A DNA stretch of 36,188 nucleotides from Paracoccus versutus. Its GTDB lineage: Bacteria > Pseudomonadota > Alphaproteobacteria > Rhodobacterales > Rhodobacteraceae. Both the position numbers and the translations under genes were made by a program. The notes beneath the pieces are model-generated. The model worked only from the letters and a program-made list of their open reading frames with translations, was not told the origin of the DNA and ran no database searches. Location: positions 1 to 36,188 of the forward strand of contig NZ_JRKO01000052.1 of the NCBI RefSeq assembly GCF_000763885.1, read 5' to 3'. Shown here piece by piece: positions 1-8,548 of the stretch. Position 1 is the first letter of the stretch. Each line of letters opens with the position of its first letter.

Positions 1-120
1 CTCAAAAAAGCCATGTCGATCACTCCTTTGCCCCCTGCCTGATGCAGTCGGGGCGAGCCAATCACATGGGTCAATTCTCAATGAAAATTTCCGCTATACC
101 CGGGTCAGTTCTCAGCGACA
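1..120 (+). mobile_element. Terminal part of an IS21-like insertion sequence, cut by the window edge
   Basis: Two related direct repeats starting GGGTCA lie at 68-83 and 102-117, 34 bp apart. They differ at only a few positions. Multiple GGGTCA-type repeats that end in a TG/CA tip are the usual terminal structure of IS21-family elements; here the probable outer end is the CA at 119-120. The first 42 bases read as the last 13 codons plus stop of a reading frame that enters from outside the window. That frame would fit the end of the istB helper ATPase, but it is too short to prove. The rest of the element lies upstream of the window. Confidence 0.55.
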
Positions 121-277
121 TTCAACAAGCACATCTTCCTCCACGCATCATGACCGAGCCTTATCGGCGCGCCTTATACAAATGTATGATCGGAATAGCC
201 TGCTCTCCGCAAGTTTCGAATAGCAAGGCAGGCCGGGCATCCTCTAGCTGGGGGAGAATTCTCTGGGAGAGCCAGCC

Positions 278-1654
278 ATGACCGCCAAATCCGAAATGCT
301 GAAGCTGCCGAACCTGCCGGTCTGGTTTCAGGAAACCCCGCGCCGCCCGGCATTGCAGCGCGACTCCGAATGCGATGTCGCCATCGTCGGCGCGGGCTAT
401 ACCGGGCTCTGGACGGCTTATTATCTGCTGAAGGCGAAGCCCGACCTGAGCGTCACCATCGTCGAGGCCGAGCATGTCGGCTTCGGCGCTTCGGGGCGCA
501 ATGGAGGCTGGGCCTCGGCGATCTTCCCGATCTCGCTGCACCAGGTGGCGAAGTTTTCCAGCCACGCCGACGCGCTGCATCTGCAGGCGGCGATGAACGA
601 TACCGTGGATGAAATCGGCCGGGTGCTGGCCGCCGAGGGGGTCGAGGCCGACTTTGCCAAGCAGGGCCTGTTGTCGCTGGCGCGTTCGGATGCGCAACTC
701 AGCCGGGTCGCGGGCGCGGTGCGAGACTCGGCCGAATTCGGACTGCCCGAGCAATGGCAGGCGCTGGACGCGCGGCAGGCGGCCGAAATGGTCGGCGCCC
801 AGGGCGTCAAGGGCGGACTCTACACCCCGCATTGCGCGCTGATCCATCCCGGCAAGCTGGTGCGGGGCCTCGCCCGGCTGGTCGAGTCACTCGGCGCCAC
901 CATCCATGAAAACACTCCCGCAACCCGGATCGCGCCGCGCTACGTCACCACCCCGCATGGCCGGCTGACCGCCCCCATCGTGCTGCGCGCGACCGAGGCC
1001 TTCACCTGCCAGCAGGATGGCCAGAAGCGGACCGTGGTGCCGCTTTATTCGCTGGTCATGGCGACCGAGCCCTTGCCGGTCGAGGTGCAAAAGACCCTTG
1101 GCCTCGACCATCGCCGCGCCTTCAACGATCTGCGCCACCTGCGGGTCTATGCCCAGATGACGGCGGATGGCCGGCTGGTCTTCGGTGGGCGCGGCGCACC
1201 CTATCGTCTGGGCTCGAAGATGACCGGCGACTTGGTGGACAGTATCCATGCCAAGCTTTACGACACCATGCTGGAATTCTTTCCCGACCTGAAGGATGTC
1301 CGGATCTCCCATCGCTGGGGCGGCGCGCTTGGCGTCGCGCGGGATTTCTGTCCCTCGGTCGGGCTGGACGAAACCACCGGCATGGCCTGGGCCGGGCGCT
1401 ATGTCGGCGACGGGGTGGCGACCAGCAACCTGGCCGGGCGGCTCTTGCGCAACCTGATCCTGAAACGGGGCGAAGCAATCAACCGCCTGCCCATCGTCAA
1501 CCATCGCTCGCCGCTGTGGGAGCGCGAACCGCTGCGCTGGCTGGGCGTGAACTTCGGCCTGACCACCGCCGGCATCGGCGATGGCGAAGAACGCCTGACC
1601 GGCCGTCCTTCCCGTGTGGCGAAGGTGCTGGAAGCGCTGACCGGTGCGCATTGA
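278..1654 (+). CDS. FAD-dependent amine/amino-acid oxidoreductase of the DAO family
   Basis: This 458-residue protein is a full-length member of the D-amino-acid-oxidase fold, nearest in feel to the gamma-glutamylputrescine/glycine oxidase branch. The N-terminus has a Rossmann dinucleotide-binding motif (VAIVGAGYTGLWTAYYL, about residues 33-49). The second FAD signature follows it, with a GFGASGRNGGW segment near residue 70. The C-terminus carries the family's second FAD contact, GRYVGDGVATSNLAGRLL, around residue 390. The family oxidises C-N bonds and releases H2O2; I cannot name the substrate. No signal peptide is visible, so it is cytosolic. A cupin gene follows 28 bp later with a good ribosome site and may form an operon. 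The IS21-like end lies about 160 bp upstream, so the native promoter may have been displaced. Confidence 0.85.
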   Translation: MTAKSEMLKLPNLPVWFQETPRRPALQRDSECDVAIVGAGYTGLWTAYYLLKAKPDLSVTIVEAEHVGFGASGRNGGWASAIFPISLHQVAKFSSHADALHLQAAMNDTVDEIGRVLAAEGVEADFAKQGLLSLARSDAQLSRVAGAVRDSAEFGLPEQWQALDARQAAEMVGAQGVKGGLYTPHCALIHPGKLVRGLARLVESLGATIHENTPATRIAPRYVTTPHGRLTAPIVLRATEAFTCQQDGQKRTVVPLYSLVMATEPLPVEVQKTLGLDHRRAFNDLRHLRVYAQMTADGRLVFGGRGAPYRLGSKMTGDLVDSIHAKLYDTMLEFFPDLKDVRISHRWGGALGVARDFCPSVGLDETTGMAWAGRYVGDGVATSNLAGRLLRNLILKRGEAINRLPIVNHRSPLWEREPLRWLGVNFGLTTAGIGDGEERLTGRPSRVAKVLEALTGAH

Positions 1655-1682
1655 AATCCCCCATGCAACAAGGAGAAGACCC

Positions 1683-2033
1683 ATGACTTCTATGGTGATC
1701 GTGAAAGCCGCGGATATCGTCGGCGCGGCGCTGCCCGCTGCCGGCCAGCGCGCCGGCGCCGACAGCGGCGATCCGCAACTGGGCATGCAGATGCTGGCCC
1801 CCGAGGCCAAGGGCAGCACCGGCATCTGGGAATGCCAGCCGGGAGGCTGGCCGGTGGTGAACCGCCCCGACACCGAGTTCACCTATATCATCTCCGGCCA
1901 GGCAACCCTGACCGACGATGCCACCGGCACGGTCACCGGGATCGGCGCCGGCGACTTGGTCATCCTGCCTCCGGGCTGGACCGGCCGCTGGGACGTCATC
2001 GAGACCGTCAGGAAGATCTTTGCGATCTACTGA
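1683..2033 (+). CDS. Small single-domain cupin protein (DUF861-like)
   Basis: This is a 116-residue single cupin. The ATG at 1683 is chosen because AAGGAG lies at 1670-1675, eight bases ahead; an in-frame GTG at 1644 would overlap the upstream gene. The cupin core is visible: a GIWECQPGGWPV segment, then TEFTYIISGQATLTD and GAGDLVILPPGWTGRWDV. This is the DUF861 pattern, with a Glu in the first motif instead of the usual pair of histidines, so metal binding is uncertain. Stand-alone proteins of this type often sit beside oxidoreductases of amine catabolism. An operon with the FAD enzyme upstream is likely from the 28-bp gap. Confidence 0.8.
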   Translation: MTSMVIVKAADIVGAALPAAGQRAGADSGDPQLGMQMLAPEAKGSTGIWECQPGGWPVVNRPDTEFTYIISGQATLTDDATGTVTGIGAGDLVILPPGWTGRWDVIETVRKIFAIY

Positions 2034-2044
2034 TGCATGAAGCC

Positions 2045-2072
2045 GCCCGGCGTCGCATTCGAGACGTCGGGC
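2045..2072 (+). terminator. Hairpin just after the cupin gene
   Basis: GCCCGGCGTC at 2045-2054 pairs with GACGTCGGGC at 2063-2072 (one G-U pair) across an 8-base loop, starting 12 bp after the cupin stop. No T-run follows, so it is either a weak intrinsic terminator or an mRNA 3' stabilising stem. Confidence 0.4.
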
Positions 2073-2741
2073 AGCTATTCGACCCTGGTCTCTGACCTTC
2101 ATCGAGCAGCCTCGCGGTTGAAGTCGTTCAGCCGTGTCCTGGCCAGGAAGCTGGCGGCGCACCCGGATGCCGAAAATCGCGCCATTCGGCTGCGCCTGAC
2201 CGAGACCATCCGTGCGGAGGATGGCTCGCGCCACCCGCGCCGCGGGCATGTGCTCTAAGCGCAGCCAGGATCTGTTCGCGGCCGAACTCCGCAGATCGAG
2301 ATCCTAGAGGCGCATGTGGCGATGAGCTGGCGCTTCCTGGGTGATCCGGACTGGCGGTCCAGGGCCGTGTCTGTCCCCATGACGGGCAATGGTGAGCCTG
2401 GAGGTGCCGGTTCCAGAGATCGGGCGGCCGCGCTTTGTTTCGCCCCAATACCGCCGGCGCGCGGCCGAGGCGCCTCGCGTCACCGGTGCCTTTGCCGGCG
2501 CCATCGAGGTGGACCTGAACGAAGTTCACATGGCCTGGGCCAGGATCGACCGGAACGGCAATCCCTGCCACAGCGACGGCAGGCGCATCCTGTTGCAGTT
2601 GCAATGCAAGAACAGCGGACGGCGTGAGCCGGCTCGTCTCCAGGCTGTCAAGGAGCCAAACCCTCCGACTGCCAATAAGAACAATTGCGTGGCACGGCAT
2701 CACCGGACATATTCGATGAGTGATTCCGTCGATGGAGCAAT
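2073..2741. other. Gene-poor junction between core genes and the AT-rich island
   Basis: About 670 bp without a convincing gene. Open frames exist on both strands (for example 2037-2258 and 2389-2871 on plus), but they overlap one another, lack good ribosome sites and show no family I recognise. Composition falls from GC-rich to AT-richer near 2640-2740, so the stretch probably marks the left boundary of the island and may contain decayed coding sequence. Confidence 0.4.
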
Positions 2742-2750
2742 GTGGTCCAG

Positions 2751-3875
2751 ATGTCTTGTTTCAAGAGTTTGCTGGCGGTGCTTGCCCTGGCGCTGCCCTC
2801 GGTGGCATCAGCACAGTTCCATCCGGCTTTCCAGGTCGTCGATGGGCAGTTCTCAGAGATTCGCGACCTGATAGAGCTAGAGAATATCCCAAGTTCATTC
2901 TCTCAATATGGTGCAGGTATTTGCTATGCAGGTGTTGCTGCAAGCATATTGCAATATGCATATTGCGAGAGAGAAGGCTTGGATTGCAGGAGCCTTTCAC
3001 CGGAGAACAGGATATCAATACTCGATATGAGCGGCTACCAACCACAATCCAATAGCGCGCCACCCAACAAAGCCGCATACTCCTCGCTATCCATGGATAG
3101 CGGTGGGAATCCTCACAATGCGGCCATTATTGCAATGAAGGTGGGATCGGTTGGCAATGAAGCCTGCGCCAGCCTTGAGAAATTTTTCAAGCCCATCATC
3201 GAGAAAAACCGTTCCGAACCGGTAATGAACTACTTGCTATCTACTCTGGCCTCCACATACCAAGATTATCAGGAAAATGTTTACATTAACCTGGATGACT
3301 CCTGCGATGAATGTATCGTCAAGGCTTCAGCGGGACATGCCGAGGGTATGTTTAATTTACTGAGCTCTTATTTTGACTCACATACAGATATTCTGGACGT
3401 GTTATGGTCACTAACCGAGGAGGATATCGGCCTATTTTACCGCGACGTCATGGCTCAAAATAATTGCTTCAGAAGCTCCGAAAAAGTTGATCTGACAGGC
3501 TTGTCGGCAAACTTTAAATACAACTTCTTCCCGGAGGTCGATATTTCTGAAATGCAAGATATCCGTGGCGAGACATGGAACGAGATAAGGGAAATATTAA
3601 GGAGTGGTTCACCGCTCGCCCATGCAACAGTTTGCCTGACGCAGGTTCCAGTTCGTGAATGTCCCACTGGTTCGCAGCACAATATTGCCATATTTGGTTC
3701 CGCAAATGCCTGCCGCCCCGGAACAGATGATTGCAGGAAGATTTTGAAGGTCTTAAATACCTGGGGTGATAGATGGCAAGAACATCACAATGGCGGGTGG
3801 ATCGACTACGAGATACTCTCCGACTACACGATTCATGGCAAACATTTCCTCGGCTATCTCGCACAGATGCAATGA
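2751..3875 (+). CDS. Exported papain-fold (C1A-like) cysteine peptidase
   Basis: A 374-residue protein starting at ATG 2751; an in-frame GTG at 2742 is an alternative. The N-terminus is a clear Sec signal peptide (basic start, LLAVLALAL core, ASA cleavage site). The papain triad is readable. Gln52 and Cys58 sit in QYGAGICYAGVAAS, with the same six-residue Gln-to-Cys distance as papain. His310 is in SQHNIAIFG and Asn336 in KVLNTWGDRWQ, followed by GGWIDY, the usual NSWG...G-hydrophobic end of C1A enzymes. The Trp normally after the Cys is Tyr. About 250 residues separate Cys and His, longer than papain, and include extra cysteines that could form disulfides after export. Base composition is AT-richer than the flanks, suggesting transfer. 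The stop codon overlaps the next start (ATGA), so the two are co-translated. Its substrate is unknown. Confidence 0.75.
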   Translation: MSCFKSLLAVLALALPSVASAQFHPAFQVVDGQFSEIRDLIELENIPSSFSQYGAGICYAGVAASILQYAYCEREGLDCRSLSPENRISILDMSGYQPQSNSAPPNKAAYSSLSMDSGGNPHNAAIIAMKVGSVGNEACASLEKFFKPIIEKNRSEPVMNYLLSTLASTYQDYQENVYINLDDSCDECIVKASAGHAEGMFNLLSSYFDSHTDILDVLWSLTEEDIGLFYRDVMAQNNCFRSSEKVDLTGLSANFKYNFFPEVDISEMQDIRGETWNEIREILRSGSPLAHATVCLTQVPVRECPTGSQHNIAIFGSANACRPGTDDCRKILKVLNTWGDRWQEHHNGGWIDYEILSDYTIHGKHFLGYLAQMQ

Positions 3876-4414
3876 AGATCGACTGGTCTCATATCATGCC
3901 CAACCTGCTCCGTAATGGCAATCTGCTGATATCGACCTGGCTTCTCCTGGCCACCGCAGCGGGCTCGCGAACCGTCTCTGAGCAGATGGAGTGGAAACAG
4001 ATCGAGGATCTGCGGGCCGGGACAGTCAGAGCCGAAGTGGCTACGGCGAAGCGTTCAGCCACAATGGAAATCCAATGCGCCCACGAAGGCGGTCTGGACG
4101 TAGTCCTCACACTTCTGCTTGTCTCCGGCATCGACCGCTATGGTGACCGGGATGACGCATTTCGCGACCGCCAGATCCTGCTCGATGGCGCGGATGCGAT
4201 GTTACTCGCCGCGTTGGAACCGACAGATGAGCCTGATGCCTTCGTCATCCCGGTGCGGCAGGGAACACGCTTGATGGATTTCATGCGCGATGTCGCGCGC
4301 AGCCCAGGGGACCTGCGCGTAATCTACCATCATGACGCCTTCTGGTTCGATATCAGCTTCGGAACGAAAAGCATGAACTCCGCTTTCCGTGCGGTGCTGG
4401 ATAGCTGTGCATGA
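3872..4414 (+). CDS. Small exported protein coupled to the papain-like peptidase, unknown family
   Basis: A 180-residue protein. The ATG at 3872 is preferred because it overlaps the peptidase stop in an ATGA junction and is followed by a plausible signal peptide (LLISTWLLLATAAGSR). The frame is open further upstream, but only inside the peptidase gene. After the signal comes an alternating sequence: a Trp-containing segment, a cysteine (MEIQCAHEG), predicted strands, and a final cysteine three residues from the end. The two cysteines could form a disulfide in the periplasm. I do not recognise the family. The translational coupling suggests an inhibitor, chaperone or partner of the peptidase; that role is inference only. 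Confidence 0.6.
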   Translation: MKIDWSHIMPNLLRNGNLLISTWLLLATAAGSRTVSEQMEWKQIEDLRAGTVRAEVATAKRSATMEIQCAHEGGLDVVLTLLLVSGIDRYGDRDDAFRDRQILLDGADAMLLAALEPTDEPDAFVIPVRQGTRLMDFMRDVARSPGDLRVIYHHDAFWFDISFGTKSMNSAFRAVLDSCA

Positions 4415-4474
4415 TCTACCCTAGCGTAAACGACCCTATCCTTCAGGGTTGGGACGTTCACCTTTGTTATGGAC

Positions 4475-4496
4475 CGTCAGGAAAATGGTCCTGACG
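4475..4496 (+). terminator. Inverted repeat after the peptidase pair
   Basis: CGTCAGG at 4475-4481 pairs perfectly with CCTGACG at 4490-4496 around an 8-base loop. An overlapping alternative pairs GGACC at 4471 with GGTCC near 4487. No T-run follows. It lies about 60 bp after the small exported gene and directly before the IS256 remnant, so it may be a weak terminator. Confidence 0.3.
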
Positions 4497-4498
4497 TT

Positions 4499-5045
4499 GG
4501 GAGTGTCCTGAATTCTGTGTATCTGGCCCGTTCCATGCGGTTTCAGACACTCAAGCGGCGTAGCGCTCGCCAAACATTATGGCGAACTGGTTGCGGGCCG
4601 CAAACCATTCCCGGACATTGCGGCCATCTTTCTCGAAGCTGCGGATCGCCAGGTAGATCAGCTTGGTGGCGGCATCATCGGTCGGGAACGAGCCTCGTGT
4701 CTTGATGGATTTGCGGATCACGCGGTTCAGGCTCTCGATGGCGTTGGTCGTATAAACCACCTTTCGGGTCGCCGGATCGAAGGCAAAGAACGGGATCACC
4801 TCCTGCCACGACCGCCGCCAGGCCGGGGCAATGGATGCGTATTTCGCGGCCCATTTTTCCTCGAAAGCATCAAGCGCGGCGGCGGCCATGTCGGCGGTTG
4901 CAGCCCTGTAGATCCGGTGCAGGTCGGCCGCCACCGCCTTGCGGTCCTTCCATGAGCAGAAGTTCAGGCTGTGGCGAACCAGATGCACGATGCAGGTCTG
5001 GACCATGGCCTCCGGAAAGGTGGCGGTGATCGCCTCGGGAAATCG
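4499..5045 (-). pseudogene. Truncated IS256-family (mutator-type) transposase with its 3' end
   Basis: The minus-strand frame ends at 4551 and encodes the last ~165 residues of an IS256/mutator transposase. Recognisable segments are QTCIVHLVRHSL, WQEVIPFFAFDP, YTTNAIESLNRVIRKSIKTRG and the closing RNQFAIMFGERYAA. The conserved catalytic Glu region (NAIESLN) is present, but the N-terminal half with the two Asp residues is missing. The similarity stops near 5045, where unrelated sequence begins. Full-length members are about 400 residues, so this is dead. GAGTGTCCTGAATTCTGTGT at 4501-4520 is probably the terminal inverted repeat of the element; no partner repeat is visible on the other side. 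The remnant splits two pairs of exported-protein genes. Confidence 0.85.
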
Positions 5046-5309
5046 ACCCTGTTCTTAGCATCACAACGAAAGCCGCCTGATCATGCCCTCAGGCCATCCA
5101 GAAAATTACACCAGCTTGACGGACGTGACCTCTGGGACTTCCGACCTGTGACGCTGCCGGAGATCGAGCAGCGCGTCGCCAGCCTACGGAATTGGGTTGA
5201 AAACCCAAAGCGTCCGCGTGGGAAAACGAGATGGACGGGCCGCGGAGGTGATTGACCGAACTGGCGCCCTGTGTTGATATCGGACCATAATCAGTTATAT
5301 GGACTCACC

Positions 5310-6827
5310 ATGTGTTTTACCCGGCTTGCCATGTGCGTTGCCTTCCTGCTATCGTGCGAGGCGTCTGATGCCCTTGCGGAGTTGACCGAGTTCGAGAAAA
5401 TCCTTGCCGGAAAGGTAAATGTTCCGACCCAACGGGACCTGCCAGACACGTTTCTCGTCCCGGAACCTTGGGCTTATGCTTTTGCGGAGCTTAGGCAGAA
5501 GAAACATGACATAAATCAGCCCACCATCTTCTGTCTGCTCGCTCCCGGACAAGCACTACACGGAAGCGAGAAGATTCGGGACGTTGCCGGTTTTCGGGTT
5601 CTTCCGGCGCCAACCTCAGAAAACCATGAATTCGGATCATGCGCCAACGGGTTAGGGCGGCTCGATCTGATAAAAAAGACCGATCTTACATTCAGATCCG
5701 CGATTCGACACATGGTAGGGTCAATATTTTCAAGGCATGTGACGGCATTTTCGATCGAGGGAGGTGAATTATGCATCAGCATTATCCCGCGTTCATTTGA
5801 GGCAAGGCTTTCAGATATCGTTTCCGGGTCGTTTATCGAGGATCCGATTCACGACATGACTCTCTTGCATGGGCAGAATACTGTGTTTCTGATCATGCTG
5901 GATCGCAGCAGGCGGCTGATGGAGAAAAATAGAAACCTCAATGTCCCTGACAATCTTGTCGTGAATATAGCCAGCGGGCTTGACGAATTTGGAGTTTCGC
6001 TGCATTGTAGTGATAATGGAAGAGAGTTTCATAGAGTTATTCCCGAACCGGTGCCGGATTATGGTATTGATTATCTGACCTCCAATGAGGCACATCTGCT
6101 TACCAACCTGATAATGATCATCAGTTGGCAGGGGCGGATGGCAAAGGAAGATCAATTTCCGGATACATATCCGCTCACAGAAGTTTCCAAGGATTGGTTC
6201 GAAAAATACTTTAGTTTCCGTTATCTTGGCGCAGGGACACGATACTCAGACAAGAAAGTTCCGCCCGGATACAATTCAGGCAAGACGTTGCGGCTTATCG
6301 CAGGAACAATGTCTAGGCAGATCTATGAGAACGGCACATTCGACCTGACAACGAACGGTCTTCTGCTTTCCAATTCGTCGCAATCAGGAGAACGGCATGA
6401 ATTTCATGTCAGCATTGCAGATGAAGAAAGTATCCTGTGGAACGTTTTCTACAGTGGCGATATGCCGGAAAGTTTTCCTGTTGCGCATCTGCTGGCTGAA
6501 ATCAGCGACGGCTATCAGTATCTTGCCTCTCTCGGATTGGCACAGGGCGCATATGCGAACAAGGTTCATATAACCGAGATTATCGGCGGAGACAGTTTCG
6601 TTATACGAGCCGAATGCAAACTGATGGACGTAGAGTTTGGTCGGGATCTCTTCGCCCCGGTGCGTCGATGCGTGCCCCATGGAGAAGTGATGATTTCTTT
6701 TCCGGGAGGAGATATCACAGCACTATTCGATGAGGGCAGATTGATTGCACCAGAGTTTCTTAGGGACAGGAGTGGCCAAAACCTAAGTTTTGACCCCGTG
6801 ATCGGCAGGTGGTTTCATGCACGGTAA
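5310..6827 (+). CDS. Exported ~505-residue protein, degenerate paralogue of the JAMM-bearing neighbour
   Basis: A 505-residue protein starting at ATG 5310; the frame is open from TTG 5271, but a good signal peptide begins at 5310 (LAMCVAFLLSCEASDALA). It is a diverged paralogue of the next gene. Shared landmarks in the same order are DLPDTFLVPEPW against DLPPVILLPDAW, FCLLAPG against TCLLGPG, LHCSDNGREFH against YYCSADLIEFH, and a C-terminal GEVMISFPGGD against GEMILHGGN. Where the neighbour has its His-x-His metal motif, this protein has no histidine pair, so it should not bind the metal. It is likely an inactive partner or regulator of the second protein. It overlaps the next gene by 11 bp. 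Composition is AT-rich compared with the flanks. Confidence 0.65.
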   Translation: MCFTRLAMCVAFLLSCEASDALAELTEFEKILAGKVNVPTQRDLPDTFLVPEPWAYAFAELRQKKHDINQPTIFCLLAPGQALHGSEKIRDVAGFRVLPAPTSENHEFGSCANGLGRLDLIKKTDLTFRSAIRHMVGSIFSRHVTAFSIEGGELCISIIPRSFEARLSDIVSGSFIEDPIHDMTLLHGQNTVFLIMLDRSRRLMEKNRNLNVPDNLVVNIASGLDEFGVSLHCSDNGREFHRVIPEPVPDYGIDYLTSNEAHLLTNLIMIISWQGRMAKEDQFPDTYPLTEVSKDWFEKYFSFRYLGAGTRYSDKKVPPGYNSGKTLRLIAGTMSRQIYENGTFDLTTNGLLLSNSSQSGERHEFHVSIADEESILWNVFYSGDMPESFPVAHLLAEISDGYQYLASLGLAQGAYANKVHITEIIGGDSFVIRAECKLMDVEFGRDLFAPVRRCVPHGEVMISFPGGDITALFDEGRLIAPEFLRDRSGQNLSFDPVIGRWFHAR

Positions 6828-8337
6828 GTTCACGGGATTTCTGATCTGGGCAACACTTGCCTGGAGTTCTGCAGTGGCCGTTGCCGAAGACGCTCTGAGC
6901 CGCTCAGACAAGCTTCTGCTCGGCGTCGAAGTGGCTTCCACGCCCGAGGATCTCCCCCCTGTCATCCTGCTGCCCGATGCCTGGACGAAGAGCCTCGCAA
7001 CCATTGCGGAGAAGACAGATGAGGACGGAGTCGAATACAGCACCTGCCTTTTAGGGCCCGGAGACTTTTCCACTGGAAAGCTATTGGACGGCACCAGCAC
7101 TTTCATCGCCGACCGCAACAGGTTCAGATCTGAACTGTTGCATAGGGGAAACGAGTTCACCGTTTCGAGCAATTGTCATGGCATTACAAGGACTGCGCAT
7201 ACCCATCCGAATAATATCCCAGCCCTTTCCGCTGGAGATTTATTGCTGGCTGGAGGCAAAAGGACTATTATTCTAGCTGTGACGGCCAATCGAGCAGCAT
7301 GCCTTGCAGTCTACACGGCGAAATTTGACGGGGTGATAGTAGAATTTTCCGACGGTATCGGCATTCGAGACTTGGGAAATCTTTCAATTGCGTCCTACTA
7401 TAATCTAATTGAATCATATTTCATCGTGTCAGGTATATTTTCAGACGTAGATTTTTCAGGTGTGAATCTGGGGCCATACATTACGACCAATTCTACTCAT
7501 CCGCGATTCTCCGATGGTGTCTTGAGAGCGGCCAAAGCTGGCAATGATGCTGGGCTTGGATATTATTGCAGTGCAGATCTTATAGAATTTCACAAGATGC
7601 CGAGCGTCAATCCGAGACATGTCGAAGATTCCTGGGCACGCAGAGCAGTCGACGTCGCGCTGTTCAGCCTTTCACGGTTTCTCTCAAGAGGAGGCATCGA
7701 GATCGATAATGGCTTCAAAAACTACGATGTTTCGGATGTTCTGGGGACCTTCCCGGAATTGCTTGATCTTGGTATTTCTTCCCACGAGACAGCTGCTGAT
7801 CTGACGCCCTTCCATTTGCTGGGACTTGTCATTCTCGGGGGGCTCGAAACCACGTCCGGCGAAGTGATGGGTGGCGGTATCAATGTTGTTTTTACAGGGG
7901 AAACTGAGGGGTTGGAGCTTACATTCCGGGATGGCCTGGAGCAGGCATCCGGGGTGATTTTGAAGGGTAAATCTCTCGATGTATTTTCGGGCATCCGGGG
8001 AGGCAAGATATTGGCCCTTTGGGGGCGTGACCTGTTGAGGCTTTTTGTTGACCGAACAGATGAAGGATATTTAGCGCATTCGATTAACTATGAAAAACAA
8101 GTCATTTCAAGGGCTCCGTGTGAGTTTTTGGACACCCTCGTGGAATCGGCACAGGCCTGCAGAATGAATGGCAAAGGCGAAATGATCCTCCACGGCGGCA
8201 ACACCCATGTGTCAGTAAATTTCGTGGACAACTTGGCCCAAGGCAAGGCCTTGCTCACCCAAGGTGGGGTTGCCTACGAGGCGGATTTCAAGGATGGTGA
8301 ATACTTGGGTGTGACGAGGAGGATCTCACCACCTTGA
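6817..8337 (+). CDS. Exported protein with a JAMM/MPN+ metallopeptidase signature
   Basis: A 506-residue protein starting at ATG 6817, inside the end of the upstream paralogue. A signal peptide is visible (FLIWATLAWSSAVAVAE). The N-terminal third matches the JAMM zinc-peptidase signature exactly: Glu73 in a VEYSTCLLG strand, then His128-Thr-His130-Pro, seven residues from His130, and Ser138-x-x-Asp141 (HTHPNNIPALSAGD). JAMM enzymes hydrolyse isopeptide or peptide bonds, including ubiquitin-like conjugates and peptidoglycan stem peptides; which applies here is unknown. The rest, about residues 200-506, is a beta-rich region I do not recognise, with cysteines suited to an oxidising compartment. 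JAMM proteins are mostly cytosolic or phage-tail proteins, so a Sec-exported ~500-residue form is unusual. The family call rests on motif geometry only. Confidence 0.65.
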   Translation: MHGKFTGFLIWATLAWSSAVAVAEDALSRSDKLLLGVEVASTPEDLPPVILLPDAWTKSLATIAEKTDEDGVEYSTCLLGPGDFSTGKLLDGTSTFIADRNRFRSELLHRGNEFTVSSNCHGITRTAHTHPNNIPALSAGDLLLAGGKRTIILAVTANRAACLAVYTAKFDGVIVEFSDGIGIRDLGNLSIASYYNLIESYFIVSGIFSDVDFSGVNLGPYITTNSTHPRFSDGVLRAAKAGNDAGLGYYCSADLIEFHKMPSVNPRHVEDSWARRAVDVALFSLSRFLSRGGIEIDNGFKNYDVSDVLGTFPELLDLGISSHETAADLTPFHLLGLVILGGLETTSGEVMGGGINVVFTGETEGLELTFRDGLEQASGVILKGKSLDVFSGIRGGKILALWGRDLLRLFVDRTDEGYLAHSINYEKQVISRAPCEFLDTLVESAQACRMNGKGEMILHGGNTHVSVNFVDNLAQGKALLTQGGVAYEADFKDGEYLGVTRRISPP

Positions 8338-8548
8338 GATATGTATCTGAGGCATTCAGATGCTCAGAACATGCCAACCTCCTAGCTGCGCTGGGGGGCG
8401 GGGAGATATTTAACTGCCCAACCGGCAGGTCTACATGTCATATTTTATGGCGAGACCATCATCTCGCTAACAGGCGCAGCTGTCATAACTACCGAATGAG
8501 TCCAAGCTCGTTTCTGGCGCCTAGGCGAATTTAATTCGAAGATAAAAT

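Noticed and set aside
5046..5255. Plus-strand frame next to the IS256 remnant (WDFRPVTLPEIEQRV...)
   Set aside because: It runs antisense out of the transposase relic, its proposed start is inside that relic, and no family is recognised.
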